A stretch of DNA of 64,000 nt, from contig NZ_CP072852.1 in NCBI RefSeq assembly GCF_017948265.1, positions 1,178,001 to 1,242,000 on the forward strand, read 5' to 3'. Below are positions 57,263 through 64,000 of the stretch, piece by piece. This DNA comes from Rhodoferax sp. PAMC 29310 (GTDB lineage Bacteria; Pseudomonadota; Gammaproteobacteria; Burkholderiales; Burkholderiaceae_C). Each line of letters opens with the position of its first letter. Within the stretch, counting starts at the first letter, position 1. Below the pieces are notes generated by a model, which was not told the origin of the DNA, searched no databases, and saw only the letters and a program-made list of their open reading frames with translations. A program made the translations under genes and the position numbers.

Positions 57263-60200
57263 TTAGTTTGTCAGGCTGAGCAGCTTGGCAACGGGATCAA
57301 GATTGATGCCGGTGTCAACGACGAACACGTCGAGCGGGCCTGTGGAGCTCGGCACCGTGAAGTTGTTGATATTGAGTTCGCTGGTGGACTTGCGCTTGCC
57401 ACCCTCGCTACCTGCCGACGAACCATCGGTCAGCACGTAGTTCAGGCCACCAAGGCTGGTTGGTGACTGGCTGGCCAGCACTTCAACGCCGTTGTCGACG
57501 AAGGCCGGCACGATGATCGGGCTTGATGGCGGAATCGGCACCGGGGCAATGGTCAAGACACCATTGACAAGCCTGACTTCGTAGTTTGGATTGGTCGGCG
57601 CCATCGCATTGATCGCATATTGACCCAGTTCTTCACCGGAGTTTCGAGTCAGCCCCCCCCCTAATGAATCATTGTTGACCAAGCTACCTCGGGCGAAATG
57701 GTAGGTCAATGCCGGATCGACATCGCCGACGACCTTGACCTTGTCGTCAGCCGCAATCGTCATCGCCATCCGGGCGATGTTTGCCGTGTTGGTCGCACCC
57801 GTGCCGTCGAGCGCCACACCGGCCGTGGCCGTGCCACCCGTTGCGTTCATCGAGCCATCGAGCACGTAGTTGCGCTGGTCGAAGGTGCCACTACCCGTGA
57901 GGGCAAGCACCTTGGTCGCGTCGGCCACGTTTTTCGAGTCCAGAGTCGCCGTACTCAGTTTCGCGTTGGCGTCCTGGCCCACCAGGCCGTACCCGGTGAT
58001 GGTCGCACCAGCAGCAGCGGACATCACGTCCGTGCCGTTGTACGTGCCGGCTACGGTGACACCCAGCGGCGCACGGCCGATGCTGGCGTTGTTGTGCGTC
58101 GTACTGATGCTCGCACCACTGCTGGTCGTGTCGGTGCTTGCGCTGATCTGGTAGTTTCCCAAGCTGGCCGTGCCACCTGTGAACGCCGTGATGACGTTGC
58201 TGCCGTTGCTGAAGACGTTGGCATCACGCACCATCACGCCCGTGAGCGTGTCGCTACCCAACAGACCGTTGGCAGTGAGGGTGGCGTTGCTTGTGGTGAA
58301 GCCCGTGGTGCCGTTGTATGTGCCGCTGACATCCACGCCCAGCGCCGCCCTGGCCAGGGTGGCCGTATTGGTCGCTCGCGAGCCATCAAACGCTGTGCCG
58401 GCCGTGCCTGTGCCACCCGTTGTGTTGATCGATCCGTCAAGCACATAGTTGCGCTGGTCGAAGGTGCCACTACCCGTAAGGGCAAGCACCTTGGTCGCAT
58501 TGGCCACGTTCTTCGAATCCAGCGTCGCCGTTTCCAAGCTCACACCCGTATCCTGGCCCAACAGGCCGTAGCCGGTGATGGTTGCGCCATCAGCAGCCTC
58601 CAGTTTCGTCGTGCCGTTGTACGCGCCCGTAACGGTTACACCCAGCGGAGCGCGGGCGATGGTGGCGTTATTGTGCGTCGTGCTGATGCTCACACCACTG
58701 CTTGTTGTGTCGGTGCTGGCGCTGATCTGGTAGTTGCCCAAGCTGGCCGTGCCACCTGTGAACGCCGTGATGACGTTGCTGCCGTTGTTAAAGACGTTGG
58801 CGTCTTGCACGGTCACAGAGGTGAGCGTCTCACCACCCACCAAGCCATTGGTAACGATGGTGGCGTTGCTTGTGGTGAAGCCAGTCGTGCCGTTGTACCT
58901 GCCGTTGACATCTACACCCAGCCCCGCTTTATTGATGACGCCGGTGGTGTCTGTAACAGCTGTCACAGTGTAGTTGCCGCCAGAGTTGCCATCGTTGACG
59001 GTGTACGCCGACACTGTCATGGTCTTGCCCGTGCCGGCATTTTGCGTGTCGTACGTCTCGGCCAGACCTGTCACCGTGTCAGAGCCCTTCAGGCCACTGA
59101 CAGTGGGCATTGCCTCCGCACTGGTGTTGCCACTGTAGGTCTTGGTGTTGGTTAACGCCGTGATCGTCAGCGGTGCTGCCGTGATGTTGGCCGTGGCGCT
59201 GCTGGCGTCGCTGATGGTGTAGTTACCGGCGGCCGTGCCGCTCAGGCTCAAGCCCGAGATTGCAACGCTCTTGTCCGTCCTCACATCCTTGCTGCTGAAG
59301 GTGCCCGCTGCCGTGCCATACGCCAGCGACACATCGTCGCCCATGTAGGCCTTGTTGTCAGTACTGGTGCCCGTGCCAGCAGTTTCGGTGCCCAGCACGC
59401 CATTGGCGGTGTCGAGCGTGGCCACCTGGGTGGCGTCGTACACCTTGTTCTGTGCCGCTATCCCGCTGGCCGTGATGGCCTTCTGTGTGATGTCCGCCGT
59501 GGCGCTGCTGGCGTCGCTGATGGTGTAGTTACCGGCAGCCGTGCCGCTGAGGCCCAGGCCGGAGACTGCAACGCTCTTGCCAGTTCCCACATCCTTGCTG
59601 CTGAAGGTGCCCGCTGCCGTGCCATACGCCAGTGACACATCGTCGCCCGTGTAGGCCTTGTTGTCAGCACTGGTGCCCGCGCCGACAGTTTCAGTGCTCA
59701 ACACGCCATTGGCGGTGACGAGCGTGGCCACCTGGGTCGCGTTGTACACCTTGTTCTGTGCCGCTATTCCGCTTGCCGTGATGGCCTTCTGTGTGATGTT
59801 GGCCGTGGCGCTGCTGGCGTCGCTGATGCTGTAGTTGAGCGCATCCGCGCCGCTGAGCTTGAAGCCGACCACCGCCACCGCTTTGCCGGTGCCCACGTTC
59901 TTGGTATCAAAGGTCGCTGTCGCGTCGGTCTTGACCAGGGTGACGGTGTCACTGCTGTAGGCCTTGTTGTCGCTGGTCGTGCCGCTGCCCACCGCTTCGG
60001 TGGTGAGTGCCGCAGCGCTGGTGTCGATGCTGGCCGTTTTCGTGGCGTCATAGACCTTGGTGGAAGCACTCACGCCCGAGGCCGTGATGGCCTTCGGTGT
60101 GATGTTGGCCGTGGCGCTGCTGGCGTCGCTGATGCTGTAGTTGAGCGCATCCGCGCCGCTGAGCTTGAAGCCGACCACCGCCACCGCTTTGCCGGTGCCC

Positions 60201-63200
60201 ACGTTCTTGGTATCAAAGGTCGCTGTCGCGTCGGTCTTGACCAGGGTGACGGTGTCACTGCTGTAGGCCTTGTTGTCGCTGGTCGTGCCGCTGCCCACCG
60301 CTTCGGTGGTGAGCGCCGCAGCGCTGGTGTCGATGCTGGCCGTTTTCGTGGCGTCATAGACCTTGGTGGAAGCACTCACGCCCGAGGCCGTGATGGCCTT
60401 CGGTGTGATGTTGGCCGTGGCGCTGCTGGCGTCGCTGATGCTGTAGTTGAGCGCATCCGCGCCGCTGAGCTTGAAGCCGACCACCGCCACCGCTTTGCCG
60501 GTGCCCACGTTCTTGGTATCAAAGGTCGCTGTCGCGTCGGTCTTGACCAGGGTGACGGTGTCACTGCTGTAGGCCTTGTTGTCGCTGGTCGTGCCGCTGC
60601 CCACCGCTTCGGTGGTGAGCGCCGCAGCGCTGGTGTCGATGCTGGCCGTTTTCGTGGCGTCATAGACCTTGGTGGAAGCACTCACGCCCGAGGCCGTGAT
60701 GGCCTTCGGTGTGATGTTGGCCGTGGCGCTGCTGGCGTCGCTGATGCTGTAGTTGAGCGCATCCGCGCCGCTGAGCTTGAAGCCGACCACCGCCACCGCT
60801 TTGCCGGTGCCCACGTTCTTGGTATCAAAGGTCGCTGTCGCGTCGGTCTTGACCAGGGTGACGGTGTCACTGCTGTAGGCCTTGTTGTCGCTGGTCGTGC
60901 CGCTGCCCACCGCTTCGGTGGTGAGCGCCGCAGCGCTGGTGTCGATGCTGGCCGTTTTCGTGGCGTCATAGACCTTGGTGGAAGCACTCACGCCCGAGGC
61001 CGTGATGGCCTTCGGTGTGATGTTGGCCGTGGCGCTGCTGGCGTCGCTGATGCTGTAGTTGAGCGCATCCGCGCCGCTGAGCTTGAAGCCGACCACCGCC
61101 ACCGCTTTGCCGGTGCCCACGTTCTTGGTATCAAAGGTCGCTGTCGCGTCGGTCTTGACCAGGGTGACGGTGTCACTGCTGTAGGCCTTGTTGTCGCTGG
61201 TCGTGCCGCTGCCCACCGCTTCGGTGGTGAGCGCCGCAGCGCTGGTGTCGATGCTGGCCGTTTTCGTGGCGTCATAGACCTTGGTGGAAGCACTCACGCC
61301 CGAGGCCGTGATGGCCTTCGGTGTGATGTTGGCCGTGGCGCTGCTGGCGTCGCTGATGCTGTAGTTGAGCGCATCCGCGCCGCTGAGCTTGAAGCCGACC
61401 ACCGCCACCGCTTTGCCGGTGCCCACGTTCTTGGTATCAAAGGTCGCTGTCGCGTCGGTCTTGACCAGGGTGACGGTGTCACTGCTGTAGGCCTTGTTGT
61501 CGCTGGTCGTGCCGCTGCCCACCGCTTCGGTGGTGAGTGCCGCAGCGCTGGTGTCGATGCTGGCCGTTTTCGTGGCGTCATAGACCTTGGTGGAAGCACT
61601 CACGCCCGAGGCCGTGATGGCCTTCGGTGTGATGTTGGCCGTGGCGCTGCTGGCGTCGCTGATGCTGTAGTTGAGCGCATCCGCGCCGCTGAGCTTGAAG
61701 CCGACCACCGCCACCGCTTTGCCGGTGCCCACGTTCTTGGTATCAAAGGTCGCTGTCGCGTCGGTCTTGACCAGGGTGACGGTGTCACTGCTGTAGGCCT
61801 TGTTGTCGCTGGTCGTGCCGCTGCCCACCGCTTCGGTGGTGAGCGCCGCAGCGCTGGTGTCGATGCTGGCCGTTTTCGTGGCGTCATAGACCTTGGTGGA
61901 AGCACTCACGCCCGAGGCCGTGATGGCCTTCTGTGTGATGTTGGCCGTGGCGCTGCTGGCGTCGCTGATGCTGTAGTTGAGCGCATCCGCGCCGCTGAGC
62001 TTGAAGCCGACCACCGCCACCGCTTTGCCGGTGCCCACGTTCTTGGTATCAAAGGTCGCTGTCGCGTCGGTCTTGACCAGGGTGACGGTGTCACTGCTGT
62101 AGGCCTTGTTGTCGCTGGTCGTGCCGCTGCCCACCGCTTCGGTGGTGAGTGCCGCAGCGCTGGTGTCGATGCTGGCCGTTTTCGTGGCGTCATAGACCTT
62201 GGTGGAAGCACTCACGCCCGAGGCCGTGATGGCCTTCGGTGTGATGTTGGCCGTGGCGCTGCTGGCGTCGCTGATGCTGTAGTTGAGCGCATCCGCGCCG
62301 CTGAGCTTGAAGCCGACCACCGCCACCGCTTTGCCGGTGCCCACGTTCTTGGTATCAAAGGTCGCTGTCGCGTCGGTCTTGACCAGGGTGACGGTGTCAC
62401 TGCTGTAGGCCTTGTTGTCGCTGGTCGTGCCGCTGCCCACCGCTTCGGTGGTGAGTGCCGCAGCGCTGGTGTCGATGCTGGCCGTTTTCGTGGCGTCATA
62501 GACCTTGGTGGAAGCACTCACGCCCGAGGCCGTGATGGCCTTCGGTGTGATGTTGGCCGTGGCGCTGCTGGCGTCGCTGATGCTGTAGTTGAGCGCATCC
62601 GCGCCGCTGAGCTTGAAGCCGACCACCGCCACCGCTTTGCCGGTGCCCACGTTCTTGGTATCAAAGGTCGCTGTCGCGTCGGTCTTGACCAGGGTGACGG
62701 TGTCACTGCTGTAGGCCTTGTTGTCGCTGGTCGTGCCGCTGCCCACCGCTTCGGTGGTGAGCGCCGCAGCGCTGGTGTCGATGCTGGCCGTTTTCGTGGC
62801 GTCATAGACCTTGGTGGAAGCACTCACGCCCGAGGCCGTGATGGCCTTCTGTGTGATGTTGGCCGTGGCGCTGCTGGCGTCGCTGATGCTGTAGTTGAGC
62901 GCATCCGCGCCGCTGAGCTTGAAGCCGACCACCGCCACCGCTTTGCCGGTGCCCACGTTCTTGGTATCAAAGGTCGCTGTCGCGTCGGTCTTGACCAGGG
63001 TGACGGTGTCACTGCTGTAGGCCTTGTTGTCGCTGGTCGTGCCGCTGCCCACCGCTTCGGTGGTGAGTGCCGCAGCGCTGGTGTCGATGCTGGCCGTTTT
63101 CGTGGCGTCATAGACCTTGGTGGAAGCACTCACGCCCGAGGCCGTGATGGCCTTCGGTGTGATGTTGGCCGTGGCGCTGCTGGCGTCGCTGATGCTGTAG

Positions 63201-64000
63201 TTGAGCGCATCCGCGCCGCTGAGCTTGAAGCCGACCACCGCCACCGCTTTGCCGGTGCCCACGTTCTTGGTATCAAAGGTCGCTGTCGCGTCGGTCTTGA
63301 CCAGGGTGACGGTGTCACTGCTGTAGGCCTTGTTGTCGCTGGTCGTGCCGCTGCCCACCGCTTCGGTGGTGAGCGCCGCAGCGCTGGTGTCGATGCTGGC
63401 CGTTTTCGTGGCGTCATAGACCTTGGTGGAAGCACTCACGCCCGAGGCCGTGATGGCCTTCTGTGTGATGTTGGCCGTGGCGCTGCTGGCGTCGCTGATG
63501 CTGTAGTTGAGCGCATCCGCGCCGCTGAGCTTGAAGCCGACCACCGCCACCGCTTTGCCGGTGCCCACGTTCTTGGTATCAAAGGTCGCTGTCGCGTCGG
63601 TCTTGACCAGGGTGACGGTGTCACTGCTGTAGGCCTTGTTGTCGCTGGTCGTGCCGCTGCCCACCGCTTCGGTGGTGAGTGCCGCAGCGCTGGTGTCGAT
63701 GCTGGCCGTTTTCGTGGCGTCATAGACCTTGGTGGAAGCACTCACGCCCGAGGCCGTGATGGCCTTGGCGGTGATACTGCCGCTTGCCGCGCTGGCATCG
63801 CTGATGGTGTAGTTGCCGGCGTCGGAACCGCTGAGCGTGTAGCCGGTGATGGTGAACGCCTTGCCGGTGCCCGCATTCTTGTCGGCAAAGGTGCCAGTGG
63901 CACCTGTCGTGACCAGCGCCACCATGTCACCCGTGTAGGCCTTGTTGTCGCTGGACATGCCGCTGCCTGCCGCCTCTTTAATCTTTAGCACCACAGCGCT
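57263..64000 (-). CDS. YDG/MBG-repeat TpsA-type exoprotein, C-terminal part (5' end outside window)
   Basis: At least 2245 residues; the frame stays open to the window edge, so signal peptide and TPS domain lie beyond it. From the N-side it holds a diverged YDG unit, 13 near-identical 102-residue YDG units (each with STKVYDATKTASIDTSA), two variant units (NKVYDATQVA), an MBG-like unit (NTKTYSGNTSAEAMP), two 193-residue repeats (GVDVNGRYNGTTGF) and a final MBG_2-type unit (DDKVKVVGDVDPALTYHFA). The last 90 residues end in LDVFVVDTGINLDPVAKLLS. YDG and MBG domains are stalk-like beta domains of filamentous haemagglutinin-type adhesins. Paired with the adjacent TpsB gene. Confidence 0.88.
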   Translation of the reverse strand, partial: SAVVLKIKEAAGSGMSSDNKAYTGDMVALVTTGATGTFADKNAGTGKAFTITGYTLSGSDAGNYTISDASAASGSITAKAITASGVSASTKVYDATKTASIDTSAAALTTEAVGSGTTSDNKAYSSDTVTLVKTDATATFDTKNVGTGKAVAVVGFKLSGADALNYSISDASSATANITQKAITASGVSASTKVYDATKTASIDTSAAALTTEAVGSGTTSDNKAYSSDTVTLVKTDATATFDTKNVGTGKAVAVVGFKLSGADALNYSISDASSATANITPKAITASGVSASTKVYDATKTASIDTSAAALTTEAVGSGTTSDNKAYSSDTVTLVKTDATATFDTKNVGTGKAVAVVGFKLSGADALNYSISDASSATANITQKAITASGVSASTKVYDATKTASIDTSAAALTTEAVGSGTTSDNKAYSSDTVTLVKTDATATFDTKNVGTGKAVAVVGFKLSGADALNYSISDASSATANITPKAITASGVSASTKVYDATKTASIDTSAAALTTEAVGSGTTSDNKAYSSDTVTLVKTDATATFDTKNVGTGKAVAVVGFKLSGADALNYSISDASSATANITPKAITASGVSASTKVYDATKTASIDTSAAALTTEAVGSGTTSDNKAYSSDTVTLVKTDATATFDTKNVGTGKAVAVVGFKLSGADALNYSISDASSATANITQKAITASGVSASTKVYDATKTASIDTSAAALTTEAVGSGTTSDNKAYSSDTVTLVKTDATATFDTKNVGTGKAVAVVGFKLSGADALNYSISDASSATANITPKAITASGVSASTKVYDATKTASIDTSAAALTTEAVGSGTTSDNKAYSSDTVTLVKTDATATFDTKNVGTGKAVAVVGFKLSGADALNYSISDASSATANITPKAITASGVSASTKVYDATKTASIDTSAAALTTEAVGSGTTSDNKAYSSDTVTLVKTDATATFDTKNVGTGKAVAVVGFKLSGADALNYSISDASSATANITPKAITASGVSASTKVYDATKTASIDTSAAALTTEAVGSGTTSDNKAYSSDTVTLVKTDATATFDTKNVGTGKAVAVVGFKLSGADALNYSISDASSATANITPKAITASGVSASTKVYDATKTASIDTSAAALTTEAVGSGTTSDNKAYSSDTVTLVKTDATATFDTKNVGTGKAVAVVGFKLSGADALNYSISDASSATANITPKAITASGVSASTKVYDATKTASIDTSAAALTTEAVGSGTTSDNKAYSSDTVTLVKTDATATFDTKNVGTGKAVAVVGFKLSGADALNYSISDASSATANITPKAITASGVSASTKVYDATKTASIDTSAAALTTEAVGSGTTSDNKAYSSDTVTLVKTDATATFDTKNVGTGKAVAVVGFKLSGADALNYSISDASSATANITQKAITASGIAAQNKVYNATQVATLVTANGVLSTETVGAGTSADNKAYTGDDVSLAYGTAAGTFSSKDVGTGKSVAVSGLGLSGTAAGNYTISDASSATADITQKAITASGIAAQNKVYDATQVATLDTANGVLGTETAGTGTSTDNKAYMGDDVSLAYGTAAGTFSSKDVRTDKSVAISGLSLSGTAAGNYTISDASSATANITAAPLTITALTNTKTYSGNTSAEAMPTVSGLKGSDTVTGLAETYDTQNAGTGKTMTVSAYTVNDGNSGGNYTVTAVTDTTGVINKAGLGVDVNGRYNGTTGFTTSNATIVTNGLVGGETLTSVTVQDANVFNNGSNVITAFTGGTASLGNYQISASTDTTSSGVSISTTHNNATIARAPLGVTVTGAYNGTTKLEAADGATITGYGLLGQDTGVSLETATLDSKNVANATKVLALTGSGTFDQRNYVLDGSINTTGGTGTAGTAFDGSRATNTATLARAALGVDVSGTYNGTTGFTTSNATLTANGLLGSDTLTGVMVRDANVFSNGSNVITAFTGGTASLGNYQISASTDTTSSGASISTTHNNASIGRAPLGVTVAGTYNGTDVMSAAAGATITGYGLVGQDANAKLSTATLDSKNVADATKVLALTGSGTFDQRNYVLDGSMNATGGTATAGVALDGTGATNTANIARMAMTIAADDKVKVVGDVDPALTYHFARGSLVNNDSLGGGLTRNSGEELGQYAINAMAPTNPNYEVRLVNGVLTIAPVPIPPSSPIIVPAFVDNGVEVLASQSPTSLGGLNYVLTDGSSAGSEGGKRKSTSELNINNFTVPSSTGPLDVFVVDTGINLDPVAKLLSLTN
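57653..57661 (-). repeat. G9 tract in the YDG/MBG exoprotein gene
   Basis: Nine C on the + strand, read as G9 and encoding Gly3 in NDSLGGGLTRN near the C-terminus. It is in frame at this length and could slip. Confidence 0.7.
57760..58918 (-). repeat. Two copies of a 579-bp unit in the YDG/MBG gene
   Basis: AAGCTGGCCGTGCCACCTGT occurs at 58161 and 58740, an offset of 579 bases (193 codons). The two units share the GTTGFTTSNAT, NVITAFTGGTASLGNYQISA and TGSGTFDQRNYVLDGS segments with scattered differences. Outer limits are approximate. Confidence 0.75.
59158..64000 (-). repeat. Tandem 306-bp YDG-domain array, at least 15 units
   Basis: Period is exactly 306 bases (102 codons) throughout. Thirteen units (about 59764-63741) are almost identical at the DNA level. 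I see two polymorphic sites: GCA/GCG in LTTEA, and CAG/CCG giving Gln or Pro in NIT(Q/P)KAIT. Two diverged units lie on the C-terminal side (59158-59769) and a diverged one on the N-terminal side (63742 to the edge). The array may continue beyond the window. Confidence 0.95.

Noticed and set aside
59764..63741. Thirteen identical 101-codon minus-strand frames
   Set aside because: Shadow frames of the 306-bp YDG repeat in another phase. The array is real, but these frames are not genes.
63130..63741. CRISPR-like tandem repetition
   Set aside because: The period is 306 bases, the units are coding and contiguous, and there are no short repeats with unique spacers.

Overview
The window reads as chromosome of a Burkholderiales betaproteobacterium, probably a Comamonadaceae-type organism (Rhodoferax/Polaromonas-like). 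The grounds are high-GC coding, a thiO-thiS-thiG-thiE order, the tRNA-Asn sequence, and insertion sequences and ABC operons typical of that group. The species is an inference.

Left part (1-5.1 kb). A thiamine operon (partial thiO, thiS, thiG, thiE, all +) converges on thiD (-). Two identical tRNA-Asn genes with one terminator follow, then three small genes: a DUF5710 protein, a small lipoprotein and an unknown.

Mobile-element graveyard (5.1-8.2 kb). An IS3 orfA and truncated orfB abut a complete IS1182-type element. Next come a truncated second IS3 orfB, the left end of an IS110 element (which may hold a bridge-RNA remnant) and an IS3-type end.

Metabolic island (8.2-15.8 kb). A MocR-type regulator (-) diverges from a branched-chain-amino-acid-type ABC importer (binding protein, LivH, fused LivM-LivG, LivF) that runs into a class II (degradative) HMG-CoA reductase. 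The layout suggests regulated uptake and oxidation of mevalonate or a related acid.

Decay zone (15.8-19.6 kb). A 5'-truncated PsiF-repeat gene is joined to a truncated ADP-ribosylglycohydrolase, and a tyrosine recombinase is split by an intact IS256-family element.

Giant surface-adhesin island (19.6-64 kb, all -). In transcription order it holds: (a) a YDG/MBG-repeat TpsA exoprotein (5' end outside the window) and its TpsB partner; (b) a trio of a small secreted Ser/Asn-rich protein, a CsgG-like lipoprotein with an extra C-terminal domain, and a 2600-residue repeat protein, in an order recalling holdfast-anchor hfaABD; (c) a pentapeptide-repeat lipoprotein, a two-domain glycosyltransferase, a second TpsB, a SapC-family protein and a 6575-residue LktA-type filamentous adhesin; (d) a parvulin-type PPIase that could be its periplasmic chaperone. 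Two outer-membrane export routes, a putative sugar-modifying enzyme and several slippage- or recombination-prone repeats suggest a variable, very large cell-surface coat. It includes a G13 tract inside the 2600-residue gene and thirteen near-identical 306-bp units in the YDG gene.
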